Source of the DNA: Oidiodendron maius Zn
Lineage: Eukaryota > Ascomycota > Leotiomycetes > Myxotrichaceae
Assembly: GCA_000827325.1 (NCBI GenBank)
Contig: KN832885.1
Span: forward strand, 372,001-436,000
Length of the DNA stretch: 64,000 bases
Direction: 5' to 3'
The position numbers were made by a program, and so were the translations under genes. A model generated the notes under the pieces. It was given only the letters and a program-made list of their open reading frames with translations. It was not told the origin of the DNA and made no database searches. Positions within the stretch are counted from its first letter, which is position 1; every line of letters starts with the position of its first letter. Positions 47,537 to 60,467 of the stretch are shown in pieces.

Positions 47537-49418
47537 ATGTCCACCACAACTTACTCACTCACGATGGCGCACCTGAAGCCAGATGACGCGGAGAGCTCCC
47601 TCTGGCAGGGCTACAGTCTTCACGCTCCCACGCCCGCTTCGGCGCCCCCGCCAACCTTCGAGACGAGCAGCTACGCTGCCAGCGCTATGGGCGTCCCCTT
47701 CCAGAGGCAACCGCAGAAGGGCAATTATCGTTCCATGGACGCCATCCCAACGCACGCGCGACCAGCGCCGGGAGATCTGGGCGGGCCTGGAGTTCTCACA
47801 ACGTCCCCGCCACCGCTCAGCTCCCACAGCAGCTACCCGTCCCTCAAGCGCCCCTTCCAGCCTCCAGAACACCAGGTCTATGGCGGCGAGCCAGCGACCG
47901 AGTTCAGGGACGACTTGCCCGAGCCACCCAAAGTGTCCATCTCACATGAGCACAGACTCTTGTCGTTCAGCAGATCGCCAGAGAAGCACACGATCCTGGA
48001 CTCGCACGGCCGCGTGCAGCAGATCGAGCTCGCCGCACAGATCCACGGCATGTTCTTCCTCTCTGAAATGACCGCGCCATCGGGCGAGGGCATGGTGGTG
48101 CAGCCAGAGCTCACCTGCTACCGGCGCAACCTCTTCCAGATCTCGGGCACGGCGACGACGCCCAGAGGCCCATTGTCCGTTATCACAGAGAGGGGCGAGA
48201 GAATCCCGATCGCCTCAATGGAGGTCGCCGTCTCAGCCACTGAGTCCGTCGACGGCCACTCCGTCAAGCTGATCGTGATACCCTGGAAGACGCCCCCACC
48301 AAAGTCACCCGAGGTGAACCCTGGCCAAGAGCACGAGCCCGCGCCAATTCCCCTGCAGCCGCTCGACGTGAGCAGCCCTGAGGGCAATGCCGACTTCTCA
48401 GTCTACCCTATCTCCTACAGGCGATTGCAGTTCAGAATCGCGACAGCCAACAATGGTCGGCGGCGCGAGCTCCAGCAGCACTTCACGCTGCACTTGGACG
48501 TTGTAGCCACACTCGCAAACGACACTAAGGTTAACATCTGCGAGACCACGACGGCTCCCATCGTCGTTAGAGGCAGAAGCCCCCGGAATTTCCAATCAAG
48601 GAAGGAAATTCCTCTTCTGGGTTCCTCGGCCTCCAGAGGAGGTCCGCCTGAGTTGCACGCCGTGCCCGGCCTCGGGATAGCTGCGCCAGCACAAGCAGAG
48701 AAATCTTCAGGTCCAAAGGGTCAAAACGTTGATCTCCAGAGATCAGGGTTCTCATTTGAGGGCCTCCCTCCAACTTCGGGGGTCATACGACAGTCGTAAG
48801 TTCTCCCTGCATTGATACATTTTAATTCTAGAGCTATTGGGTGATCTGAAGCCGTGCTAATGTCTGAAAAGGACTTTCCCCACATATCTACCATCCCACA
48901 CGCCAGAACAACGGACCGCGCCCAACACACCCGGGTATCAGACACCTCTATCGATAGACAACTACCTGCAGGTCAACCAGCCCTCGCCCACGGCGGGTTC
49001 GCAACTACCGATCCGGCAGCCGCCATACGGGTACGCCATGACATCCAGCCCGCCACAGATAGTACCACAAACACGTTTCGTTGACACGAACCCGCGGCCC
49101 TCCAAGTCCCCTAGGCACGTCGCACCCTCAGAGCTTCCCGCAAATCCCTCTTATCCTGAACAATACGGGCGAGGCTTCGCTCAGCAGTACGGCAGCGGGA
49201 GCGAGGGAATGGAGCCACGAGGCGCTCAAGGAGGCCACTTCCAACCGAGCATGAGCATGCAGGCGTGGACAGGTGCGCCAGATACCTCTGGGATATATGG
49301 CGCGCCTATGCGCGCCTTGGCATCGAATCTACAGGAGCAGTACCAGTTCTCTGGCGAAGCGTTTCCGAAATCTGACGGGGGGAATCAACCTTCTAATTAC
49401 TCCTGGAGTTCATCATGA
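47537..49418 (+). CDS. vib-1: NDT80/PhoG-family transcription factor (VIB-1 / XprG-like)
   Basis: Two exons, 47537-48795 and 48872-49418, give 601 residues. The NDT80 DNA-binding domain spans roughly residues 140-370. Its diagnostic blocks are YRRLQFRIATANNGRRRELQ, QHFTLHLDVVATLAND and RGRSPRNFQSRKEIPLLGSS, the last holding the DNA-contacting Arg/Asn residues. Flanks are Pro/Ser/Gln-rich. VIB-1 in Neurospora controls heterokaryon-incompatibility cell death and protease/cellulase expression, and XprG in Aspergillus controls extracellular proteases under starvation. VIB-1/XprG is the best fit by layout, but a paralogous NDT80 member cannot be excluded. The second exon starts GACTTTCCC after a GAAAAG acceptor. 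A second in-frame ATG lies nine codons in. Confidence 0.9.
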
Positions 49419-50386
49419 CGATGGGAATCTCTTCAGCGCAGCATTGTCTCAATACTCCGAGAATCTTGGTCAGAATCGGGTTCAAATTACCCGAAATTGT
49501 CTGCCGGATAATATATATACGTATGCATTTTGATATATTCAGAAAAACTCCAGGCACGAATCTCCTATGTCCACGCGCGTTCACGAACTCCAGTTTATAC
49601 AGCACTACGCACCTTCCCCGCCGCAGCACTGTGCCCCTAATACACAACACCCACGAGGAAGCTCGTATCATCCACACCACACAATCTGCCAGTGCAGTGC
49701 AAGGCCAACGTCGACCGAAAGAGGAAGTCCAGAAGGAGGGATGCAGATGGGGGACAAAAGAGGAGGAAGATAATTCATGACATTGATGATATTTGATCTT
49801 GGATATTGGCGGAAGGGAATGCAAGGCAGAAGGACTGCGAGGCGTCGGGACGGACGGACGGGCAGGCGGGACAGGACATTTAATGGAGAGAGAGAGGGAG
49901 CAAAAAGACACCTACAGGATAACGACCTCACGATACCCTGCCGTACTTATATAATAATACAGCTACAGCACCTAGTACTAGAATGTACAACAAGAATTTC
50001 TTTATCGTGAGATCTTCATCTTTGTGCATGCATGCATGTGTGACATGTCATCGGCCTTCCCGTGTGCGGCATGCAATGGGGATTTTCCTGCTACACGACT
50101 TTATGGGGTTGTCGTGCATGACGCTGGCATAGAGGTGTGTTACACGAGCAAGACAGAAGCCACAAGTTCGGATGAAAAGAAATAAATTGGGAATCGGACT
50201 TTGATAGATCCTGCGTCCCTGTGCCGTGCGGGCCGCCGTACAGGGATAAAAGGCAGATTTATTTCCGACGAGAAGCAGATGGTGGAAATCAGATGCATGA
50301 ATCCTTGCGACGAAAAGGAAAGCCTATCACGCCGCCCTCACACTATAATTTAAGTCTCTCTTCGGGGTGGGCTGAGAGGGGGAAGA
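49419..50386. other. Intergenic
   Basis: About 970 bases. Overlapping frames on both strands near 49393-49931 lack any recognisable feature. Probably the regulator's 3' end and the next promoter. Confidence 0.4.
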
Positions 50387-51285
50387 ATGTTTGATCTGCC
50401 TGACGCGAAGCAGTATGTGTCTGCGCCTCTGTGTGTGATTACTGCTTTTTGGGGAGTGTGCTAATTGCGAGATGCAGGGTGAGGAGGGAAGACCTGTCGA
50501 TTCGATCGGGCTCGACGACGCCGCGATCATCGCCGGATCCGGAGACCGAGAAAAGGTATCTGGAGAGGCTGGGAAGGGTTTATGGTGTCTCTGAGGTTGG
50601 GCGCAAGGCCGATGAGGATGACATTGCAGAGGGCCATTCCTCGAGGTTAAACCCAACGCAATACGAGCACGATTTTGATGAAAAGGATAATGAAGGAGAA
50701 GCAGCAGCAGAAGAGGAAGATTTTGCTTTCCGCCTCTTCGCTTCCGAACCGGCTCGACAGATCGTCATAAGAGAAGAGGATGCAGGAACAGGTGCATTTG
50801 TAGGAACAAGGGATCCTAGGGTTTTTATACTGGGTAGGGCGGAGGGGGAGAGGAAGCGAGGCTTCGAGAGTGTGGCTATTAGTGGAGAGGAAGTATTGAG
50901 AAGAAAAGGGATGAGGGCGTGGGGATTGGAGGTTCCTTGGAGGGTTTTGGTTGTTCGTAATGGGAGTTCCATGAAGGGTACAAAAGGGAGTGGGACCAGT
51001 GGGGAGGATTGGAAGGTGCGTGATATAAAAGGAAAGAAGAAGAGGGCAGGGAAGAAGAGACGGATTTTGATCAGGGTGCGGAAGAGAAAGGGGGAAGAGG
51101 AGAAGGAGAGGAAGAGAAGGGAAGAGGCTGAGAGAGGTGAGAGGGAGAGGGAGAAGAGGACAAAGAAGAATCGGGAAAAGAAGGTGAAGAGAAAGATGAA
51201 GGAGAAAGCGAAAAAAGCAGGGAATGGCGAAGGGGCTACTGTGGCAGACCAGACTCTGGCCACGGTGGGCAAGCAAGGCGATTGA
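50387..51285 (+). CDS. DUF2011-family fungal protein (nuclear/nucleolar-like, Lys/Arg-rich)
   Basis: Two exons, 50387-50412 and 50478-51285, give 277 residues. The 26-nt first exon encodes MFDLPDAKQ, and joining continues VRREDLSIRSG, matching the MFDLPDAKRVRREDL-type start I associate with this family. An acidic segment is followed by EEEDFAFRLFASEPA, a conserved core. The C-terminal 90 residues are almost wholly Lys/Arg/Glu in a repeating basic pattern, suggesting a long charged helix and nuclear or nucleolar targeting. Function unknown. A longer frame beginning at 50431 reads through the intron. The opposite-strand frames 50580-51276 are shadows of the basic tail. Confidence 0.75.
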
Positions 51286-52435
51286 CGATGGTAGGGTTCA
51301 AATTGATCAGGGCTACAATGAACTTGAGTCTCGTATATGCTTGGCTCGAAGCTGCGCAGTGTTCGCTAAGAAGATGGATATCTCTGCTGAGAAGAGGGCA
51401 ATCAGCTGATAGAGGATTACGGTCTTGGTGGAGCACGAGCTGTGCCGTGGGATCCGGCTGATATGCAAGCAGTGAGGATTCCGGAATAGGGTAATGAAAT
51501 CCTCTGCAGAGTTGGGATATGTCGATATTGCGAGGTCTATCTGACGGTAGAGGAATGACGACCCGGAGTACGGGTATCTCCAATCACCTTACTAAGGAGA
51601 CATCGTCCCTGAACTGAGGCTCTTGTGTTGCGCGGGTTCCTGAATGCAACCCAGGTATCGGAGGGGTACATCCCGTGTACATGGCCGGGTATGATGATTA
51701 TATGTAATTATATTAAGGTGCGCATAAATACGAGAGGAATACGTATTATATATATACCTAATATACACCTACCTATGTGAGAATCTGGGGGGGATAAATA
51801 CCGGACAGCGGAAGAGGAATGACGCGGCATGCGGATAAATATACTACCCCCACGATGTGGTTATACACCGTGAATACGATGTAGTACGGTAAATATCCGG
51901 TATACCAGGCGTAAAGGCAGGGAGATACGTAAATTGCGGCACTAAATACCCCGCAATCCCCGCCCCCGCGCGTAGGAAGAAAGGGCCGATGGACGCGGCG
52001 GAAAGTCGCACAGCCAAAGCCTCACGCTGATACGTTACAGCCTGCCTGCCAAAACAAAAGCCGCAACAGCCAGGGGATCTACGAACGGCAGAACGGCATC
52101 CCTATAAGACAACTTTGCCCCTGCATGTGGTGGACGCTGGCAGCGTTGTGGTTGTCGTGTTATCTCGGTGTCCCGCTGTATATACCTCCACCTACAGCTA
52201 CACACAGCCACCAGTGTTGTTGTGTCTTAGCTGGTGATACTTCCTGCTTTGTTTCCCTCTGGTGTCTCTAAGCAATCTCACCTCTTCCACTGCTTGGCTG
52301 CCTGTATATACATCCACTCTCCACTCTCCACTCTTCCGAGCTCCCTTCGTACTCACGTACAGTCCGCCTCCAACTCATGCGGGCTGATTCCCACGGCATG
52401 TGAGGCACGTCCACAACTGTCTCTCCTCTGCAACC
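51286..52435. promoter_or_regulatory. Intergenic, NNT promoter and leader
   Basis: About 1.15 kb. The middle (51700-51920) is rich in TATATA and GGTAT motifs. The last 200 bases are CT-rich, as is common for fungal 5' leaders. No gene seen. Confidence 0.45.
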
Positions 52436-55400
52436 ATGATACGCTCCTCTTCCATGCGGCCGGCCTTGTGTCGCGCCAGCATACGTTCCAAAGCCGTGAC
52501 GCCCTTCTCTCCGCTGGCGGTGCTCAGTGCGTACCCCCATCCTTACCTGTGAAAATCTACGTCGTATCAGCCCAACATCTACACAGATACTAACATCCGC
52601 AGCAAAACGCGCTCGTCCGCTCTACCGCCCAGCTCAGAGCTTCACCGTCACCCGGAAACCCCTCATCCCCAAGCTCTGCCTCATCAGCACCAAGCGTCAC
52701 TCGACCGCAACCGCTGAGGCGCCCTCAGAGCCAATCCCCGAGACTTCAGCCACACCTTACGCCAATCTCACCATCGGTGTTGTGCGCGAGACATTCCCGA
52801 ACGAGCGCCGCGTCGCGCTCACCCCGCAGAACGCCTCACTCCTTCTCAAGAAGGGCTTCGGTCGCGTCCTTCTCGAACGCGGCGCCGGTGCCGAGGCGCA
52901 ATTCCCGGACTCGGCATACGCCAAAGCGGGCGCGACGCTCGCCGACGCCGCGACAGTATGGAAGCAGAGCGACATCATTATGAAGGTGCGGGCGCCCAGC
53001 GTCGAGGGGGCCTTGAGCGAGGTGGATTTGATGAAAGATGGCGCGACAATTGTATCCTTCATGTACCCCGCGCAGAATCGGGCCGTGGTGGACAGATTGG
53101 CCAAGAGGGGGGTGACGAGCTTTGCGATGGACATGGTGCCGCGGATTTCGAGGGCGCAGGTTTTCGATGCTCTGAGGTGAGTTGTTATTCGTGTCCTACC
53201 AGAGATTGAGGGAATTGAGGCTGATTAAAGTATAGTTCAATGGCGAATATTGCCGGGTATAAAGCTGTGCTGGAAGCTTCAAATCATTTTGGGCGGTTCT
53301 TGACTGGTCAGGTTACTGCAGCTGGGTAAGTTTGAGTCTCTTATGTGATGAATTGGAAAAGTTGAGCTAATGATTTTATAGAAAGGTACGATACCTGATC
53401 CGCTCAATTCTTTGTCTGATGCTAATAATATAGATCCCTCCTTGCAAAGTCCTCGTCATTGGAGCTGGTGTGGCTGGTTTGAGTGCAATTGCTACGGTAC
53501 GTTCTCGACCCTATGTCCAGATCTCTCGAGTCTTAACTAAATCTTATTTAGGCCCGTCGCATGGGCGCAATTGTTCGCGGATTCGACACCCGACCAGCCG
53601 TGCGTGAGCAGGTACAGTCCCTAGGCGCCGAGTTTGTAGAAGTAGACATCGAGGAGGACGGTTCGGGGACAGGCGGATACGCAAAGGAGATGTCGAAGGA
53701 GTTCATCGAGGCTGAGATGAAGCTGTTCCTGGAGCAGTGTCGGGAGGTGGATATTGTCATCACTACGGCGCTAATCCCTGGACGCCCTGCGCCGAAGCTG
53801 ATCACGGAAGAGGTAGGTCGTACTCAGCGCATCTTCCATATTCTCATTTCTTGTGTTGGTAATTTTGGGCTAACGTCAGTGATCTGAAATAGATGCTCGC
53901 GGCTATGAAGCCTGGGTCGGTCGTTGTGGATCTTGCTGCTGAGGCGGGAGGCAACTGTGTTGCTACGCAGGCAGGAAAACTGGTTGAGCACAATGGGGTG
54001 ACTGTCATTGGTAAATAATCACATCCCGGATTTCCTTGACAAAAATATCAATTGCTTTGGAGAGAGATAGGCATTTACTAACCGATGTCCCAATAGGATA
54101 CACTGACCTCCCCTCGCGCCTCCCAACCCAGTCTTCAACCCTCTACTCCAACAACATCACCAAACTCCTCCTTTCAATGGCGCCCCAGGAAAAGCACTTC
54201 GGTGTCGACCTTAAAGACGAAGTCGTGCGAGGCTCGATCGTCACTTACAAGGGTGACATTCTACCCGTCGCTCCGCGCCCCGCTCCTCCCCCGGCTGCAC
54301 CCGTATCTAAGACCCCCGAAGCCGCAGCTCCCGAGACTCTCGCACTGACGCCCTGGCAGAAGGCCACGCGGGAAGTGGCTACTGTCACCGGGGGCATGGG
54401 CCTCGCGTTGGTGCTGGGCAAGGCGACGGGCCCGCTGTTCATGGGGAATTTCTTTACGTTTGCGCTGGCGAGTTTGGTGGGATATCGCACTGTGTGGGGA
54501 GTGCAGCCGGCGCTGCATTCGCCCCTGATGAGTGTTACTAATGCTATCTCAGGTATGTTCCCCCAGACAGGAGGTTTTATATTGAGAGAAAATGATGCAA
54601 AGGAAAGGATTGATATAGAGAGCAAATAAAAAAGTGGGAGCACAGTTACTGATTCTAATTCCTTCTAGGCATGGTCGGTGTTGGTGGTTTCTTCATCATG
54701 GGCGGAGGGCTCATCCCGCATACCTTCCCCCAAGCACTGGGCGCGTTGTCGGTGCTTTTGGCTTTTGTTAACGTCTCGGGTGGTTTTGTGATTACGAAGC
54801 GTATGCTTGATATGTTTAAACGTGCGCACACCCCTCCTATATTGCAGCATATCTCGACTCACGAAATTAGGTCCCACTGACCCTCCTGAGTACACCTGGC
54901 TATACGCCATTCCCGGAATCCTCTTCGGAGGTGGGTACCTTGCAGCAGCAAGCACAGGCATGGCCGGCCTTGTACAAGCGGGGTATCTGGCTAGCAGCCT
55001 CCTGTGCATCGGCTCTCTGTCTGGTCTTGCCTCCCAGGCGACCGCCAGACAGGGAAATATCCTAGGTGTACTTGGCGTCAGTTCTGGTATTCTAGCGTCA
55101 CTCGCGGCTGTGGGCTTTCCACCTGCGGTGCTGATGCAATTTGCTGGTGTGGCGAGCGTGGGATCGATGCTTGGTGAGTATATCAACTATGCTTTAAGGA
55201 GTTGAGGATTGGGAGGCTAATGATATTAATTTCATAGGTCTGATTATTGGCCGCAAGACGACTGCGACGGATTTGCCTCAGACGGTGGCCGCGTTGCACT
55301 CTGTGGTTGGTTTGGCTGCTGTCATGACCAGTTTCGGGAGTGTCATGGCTGAGATTGGGGATATTTCCACGTTGCACCTGGTAGCTGGTTACTTAGGCGT

Positions 55401-56574
55401 GTTGATTGGTATGTTTGTTCTTTCATCTTGATTTCTTTCTCGCTGACAGTATAGGTGGTGTCACATTCACCGGATCTATTGTGGCATTCCTCAAACTCGC
55501 CGGCAGGATGACTTCAAAGCCAATTAAAATCCCAGGACCACGGCATCTGGTGAACAGCTCTCTCCTTGGCGCCAACGTCGCCACCATGGGGGCCTTCCTC
55601 GCTATGGCCCCAGGCTCACCCATCATTGCCGCTGCGTGCTTGACTGGCAACGCCATTCTCAGCTTTCTCAAAGGCTACACTACAACAGCCGCTATTGGAG
55701 GTGCGGACATGCCGGTTGTCATCACCGTGCTCAACGCCTACTCTGGCTTCGCCCTCGTAGCAGAGGGATTTATGCTCGACAACCCTCTATTAACGACTGT
55801 TGGTGCGCTCATAGGAGTCAGCGGCTCCATCCTCTCATATATTATGTGCACAGCGATGAACCGCTCCCTCACCAATGTACTCTTCGGAGGCATTGCTCCC
55901 GTCGATAACTCTGAGTTTAAGATCGAAGGCAGCGTCACGAAGACTACAGTCGAAGAGACTGCTGACGTCCTCGCGACTGCTGAATCCGTCATCATCGTCG
56001 TCGGGTACGGCATGGCTGTTGCAAAAGCACAGTACGCCATCTCAGACATCGTGCGAATGCTGCGCTCGCGCGGGGTGAACGTGAGGTTCGCAATTCACCC
56101 TGTAGCAGGCCGCATGCCTGGCCAGTGCAATGTGCTGCTTGCTGAGGCAAGCGTGCCGTATGATATTGTGCTGGAGATGGATGAGATCAATGACGATTTC
56201 GGAGAGACGGATGTGACGTTGGTAATAGGTGCGAACGACACGGTGAATCCCATCGCGTTAGAGAAGGGCAGCAGCATTGCGGGCATGCCGGTGTTGCATG
56301 CGTGGAAGAGTAAGCAGGTTGTTGTCATGAAGAGGGGGATGAGTAGTGGTTATGGTATGTCTTCTCCTCTGTTTCCATCCCCCAAGAAGAGCGACTTCCT
56401 CCCTGTGTGTTGAATTAGAAAATACAAGTTTCTCGCTGATACATTTCAATAGCGGATGTTCCAAACCCGATGTTCTACATGCCGGGCACGAAGATGCTTT
56501 TCGGCGATGCCAAGGACAGCTGTGATGCTATTAAGCAGAGCCTCGAGAGCAGGGGGAAGCTGTATGATGTCTGA
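52436..56574 (+). CDS. nnt: Mitochondrial proton-translocating NAD(P) transhydrogenase
   Basis: Thirteen exons: 52436-52526, 52603-53176, 53236-53325, 53382-53385, 53434-53496, 53552-53812, 53893-54010, 54097-54552, 54669-54821, 54871-55173, 55238-55408, 55455-56354 and 56453-56574. They give 1101 residues. A basic, Ser-rich mitochondrial presequence leads to the NAD(H)-binding alpha-like part ([40 protein letters not shown]), about a dozen membrane helices, and the NADP(H)-binding beta-like part ([52 protein letters not shown]). The C-terminus has [16 protein letters not shown]. The inner-membrane enzyme uses the proton gradient to make NADPH from NADH. Exon 4 is only four nucleotides (AAAG) and is needed to read AAGKIPPCKV. 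S. cerevisiae lacks this gene. Confidence 0.96.
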
Positions 56575-57781
56575 TCTGTGCACATGGGAATGTGATGATG
56601 TGGAAGGCTCTGCTTACACTTTCCTACCGTAAGACATGACCTTCACACCTACATATTCATTCATGAGGTTCTTGGCGTGGTTTCCCTATCATGTTTTGCA
56701 TTCGCGATGCTGTTGTATTGCACTAGCTTCGTTCATCTTGCATCTGCATAGTTTAGGGCTAGGTTAAGTAGAGCTGCTTTTCAAGATAATGATAAACCTT
56801 TGGCTGTTGGTACTGTGATGCATGCTTTTGCTGTGCTATATATAGTTAGATTTTCTTTCTGCCCTGACTTGATTCTAGTTAATTTTCTTGATATGGGATT
56901 AGAGAGGTGAAGTGAGGCGGGGTGAAATATCCTTGTAGGCAAATTCTGAAATGTATCTTTCCTTCTTGCTCTTTGTGATAGATCACTATCAATTGCTCTT
57001 CTGATCGCTCAGTCTTGAAATTTACCACCCCTAGAGGATAGGTTGGGGTAAGTACACTACACAGCTGACAGCATTAAACCAAAATGGTATACTACGGGGG
57101 TTATAGTTGGCCATTGATCAATACTACATCCCACGGAGCTCATGGCGTAAAGGCTTATTTTATTGAGGCCGTCCTATCTGTACAAGATCGCGGTCAATGG
57201 ATTGGCGATGTAGATGTACACTACTTGATGCACTTAATAGCAGTCCATTCAATCGTTTAGTATTTAGAGAATATGGTCATGAATGGCAGATTTTACCGTC
57301 ATTCAAGATTATCCTTATTGACATTTAGGATGATCTGCTAGAATCCCAATAGACAACTCTGCAGTTGTCAGAGCTCATGGCAATTGGCTTGCTCGACCTG
57401 CAGCTGCTGCATTAAGCGTCTAATCTGGCAACCAAACTTTCGTAATGATTGAACCATTCTGGGCCTGCTGTCACTTAATTCCATATTTAAATGAATCTAA
57501 AAAGTATTGTGATGAGAAATCTGAGGAATACAATGAAGATTCTGTACAGATTCCGATATTGGATGCAACTTTCGGCATAGATGCCGATAAAGATGGGGCT
57601 TCTCCGATCATCTACATCTATTAAAACATAAACCCGACATGGCCAATCCTTTTGCACATGGGTGGGGCAGCTCAATGAGGAAGCTCTGTGTGCCACTTGG
57701 CTCGTTTTATTTATACACGAACTACAGGGTATCAGGATACGTGTGTTTTGCTGCAAAGAAGCAGATGTTTCCCGTTTCCGA
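56575..57781. other. Intergenic, convergent 3' ends
   Basis: About 1.2 kb between the NNT and MTQ1 stops. No supported open frame, RNA gene or repeat. Confidence 0.4.
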
Positions 57782-59034
57782 TTAGCGTTTCTCCCATTTT
57801 CGATTAAAAGATCTCTGCATACGCTTCTTCTCGTCTCTTTCTGCCTTGAGCTTCTTCTTTTGGAGTTGAGAGTACTTGTGAAGAGAAAGACGATCCACCT
57901 CCTCACGGCGAATTAAAACCACAGATCGATAAGATCCGCTCCCCCTGACCGGAAACCGATCTCTCGGATGCTCTTCAGATAAACTCTCCAACTCTTCAGG
58001 AAGAGGCTCTTGGCCAGGCCAATCCCTCCAGATCTCGATCCTATTATGTTCGCCGCTCATTGTTCTTGCTTCACGGGCTACTTCCAGACATTGCCTTTTG
58101 CCTGATGTTTCCATGATCAGGACGCGGGAATTGAAATACCGGTGAAGAGTGAGCAAGCGACGAAAGAAGGCGAGATCATGTCTAGGTCCACGGAATATGG
58201 GTACCAGGGCTAATTCTGGTTCAAAGTTTCTTACGGACCGGGCAGTTGATTTATAGAATTCTTCGCGCGATATATATGGCGGGTTCGAGATGATAATATC
58301 CACAGATTTTGACCGAGGAACCATCCATAAGTCTTTCAAATTTTTGCAGAAGATATTTATCTTTCTGAATTCAATTATAGGGAAGTTATGGAAGTGGGTC
58401 TTAATAGCATCTCGAAGATTCTCAACAGAGAGTTGACGGGCCTTCTCTGAAATGTCATAGCCGGAAATCCTAATGTTTGGAAATGACTTTTGGAGGAGGG
58501 AGTATAGAAGGAGGGATATACATCCGGTTCCAGAACAGAGGTCTAGAATTTTTAGGGGCCGGTTCAACTCTCGTTCTCCCCCAACGTAATGGAATCCAAA
58601 TTTCCTTGGATCTAGGTCCCTGTGCAGACGTCGCTCGATCAAAAGCTCTGCAAGATGAGTAGTGTAAGCCTCTGTCTCTGGCCTGTTTGCTTTACACATC
58701 AGTAATGCTCACGTGACATAAAGTCGTAGGTATTAACCCACCTTGGAATTAGAACGCCTGGGCGGCATTTAATACTGAGATCTCCAAATGGCTGAGAGCC
58801 AAGGATGTATTGTAGGGGCTCGCCTCTTTCTCGCCTTTTGCAAAGCTGGATGAGCTTTTGCCTCTGCCGGGTTGTGTTTTCCTTGGAGGACTTGTCCTCT
58901 TGTTTGACGTGTTCATCTAGCCATCGAAGCTCTCTTATGGCGGAAGGAAGTGTACGTGTTGCACGTAGGACGATAGGAAGGAGGGGAGATATATTATATG
59001 CCCGAAGAAGAAGAGAATGTGGTATTCGTGGCAT
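57782..59034 (-). CDS. mtq1: HemK/PrmC-type N5-glutamine methyltransferase, mitochondrial Mtq1-like
   Basis: Two exons, 59034-58742 and 58682-57782, give 397 residues. The N-terminal helical domain includes RERGEPLQYILGSQPFGDL, followed by RPGVLIPRPETE, rebuilt exactly by splicing out the 59-base intron. The AdoMet site is ILDLCSGTGCISLLLYS, and the catalytic NPPY motif is in DIIISNPPYISREEF. These enzymes methylate the glutamine of the GGQ motif of release factors; Mtq1 acts on the mitochondrial factor, while cytosolic Mtq2 is much shorter. The C-terminus is extended and basic. The frame is open upstream to a TTG at 59109, so the targeting peptide may start further up. It is divergent from AIM32. 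Confidence 0.9.
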
Positions 59035-59347
59035 CGAGGGTAGGGTCCAATTGGCAAGATGAGGAATGAGACGAAGACTCTTAACAATTATCAAACGCAG
59101 ATCTAGCAAATTACATCCTCAATAGCGAATCCTCAATAAAAGTACATGAAGAAGAAGAAAGACTTTTGATATATGATGCCGATGTTGCTGAAGATCTTTG
59201 ATGTCAAAATCTTCGTCTCGGCTACTGTAGGGAGAATTAAACGGCGGTCTGAAGTGACCATAAGCGCGGCTGTTTATCATCTCAAAGGGCACGACTTTAT
59301 CTTCGTCAATTATTGGGACTTCACCCAGCTGCAGCACCACGTTCTAT
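59035..59347. promoter_or_regulatory. Compact bidirectional promoter mtq1 / aim32
   Basis: Only 313 bases separate the two divergent start codons. Both products are expected in mitochondria, so shared regulation is plausible. A poly-purine stretch (GAAGAAGAAGAAAGA) lies near the middle. Confidence 0.55.
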
Positions 59348-60467
59348 ATGTTTGCACGACCGCTTATACGGTCGACATGTCGTTCGTCAAGCCGTTTCGC
59401 TCTTCGATATTCCTCAATCCACTCTAAACCTCCTCCTTTTCCTACGATCCCGACATGTCCGTCGCCCACATGCGCCTGCGCCGAGACACCCGCCATGCCC
59501 GATGGCTTCCATATAGATCATTCGAGAGGCCTGAATGGTACAATGGCGGCATATGCAGAACAAGTATTAATCTGCACGGGGAAAGAAGACTGGACGAGCA
59601 AAATTGAGGAGGAGAATTCTGGGGACAACCTTGCTGCGGATATCAAAGAATTGGTGGGCCGTGGCGGGATATATTCAGATGTGAACTCTCCAGCTCCATA
59701 CTTCATCTCTCCCGGCTGCCTTGAACAGCTTGCTAATATAAATCTATGGGTAGCCGTATCACCATATTGCAGTCGCAAATTCCTCATTCCCAAGCTCGGT
59801 CCCGGCGAGGAAAGAGGTCCAAACTACATCTGCCTACCTTCTGCCCTCTTTCAAATATGTTCCCTTCCTTCCCCGAGTCTCATTCGACTCAGTCCAGGCT
59901 CTTGTGAAGGGGTATCTTCTTCCAACGAAGCTGCATCCCATGCACGATGGCCTGTCGCCCATCCACCGGGACCGACTCCTACGGAGCGAAGAACAGCAAC
60001 AGTTTCTCTATGGCGTGCAAGACGTGAAGGAGGTGCTGGTGTTGATCTGCGGGCATGGAGGGCGAGACGTGCGATGTGGCATAACCGGTCCCATTTTACG
60101 GGATCAGTTCGAAGCATGCCTGCCTAGCAAAGGGCTGCGAATATTGAAGGATCCAGTGGAGATTGCACTGAGAGAGGAGAGAGTAGCATTGCCGAGTTCT
60201 GGAAGCGAGGAGTGGACAGCAAGAGTGGCGCTTATTAGTCATGTTGGAGGCCATAAATTCGCGGGAAATGTAATTATATACATTCCTCCAGGTATAAAAA
60301 CGACAGATGGGCAAAAGCATGCATTAGAGGGATGTGGGATTTGGTATGGTAGAGTGGAGCCCAAACATGTTGAAGGAATTGTTCAGGAAACGGTACTGGG
60401 AGGGAAAGTTATCGAGGACCTGTTTCGCGGCGGTATCAAGCAAGGCGGCGAGATACTGCGGATGTAA
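59348..60467 (+). CDS. aim32: Aim32-like thioredoxin-fold ferredoxin (sucrase/ferredoxin-like family)
   Basis: Two exons, 59348-59680 and 59754-60467, give 348 residues. The N-terminus is basic and Ser-rich like a mitochondrial presequence. CPSPTCACAETPAMPDGFHI follows, with three cysteines typical of Aim32. Splicing gives a central part with PYHHIAVANSSFPSS and AYLLPSFKYVPF. The C-terminal domain has VLVLICGHGGRDVRCG and the family signature HVGGHKFAGNVIIYIP, whose Cys/His residues are likely [2Fe-2S] ligands. Yeast Aim32 is a mitochondrial thioredoxin-like protein linked to redox quality control of imported proteins. An alternative acceptor 17 bases further (TTGCAG) would break the frame. 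It is divergent from mtq1. Confidence 0.87.

Noticed and set aside
50580-51276. Two minus-strand frames of more than 200 codons
   Set aside because: They are low-complexity Phe/Ser/Leu shadows of the Lys/Arg-rich DUF2011 tail on the plus strand.
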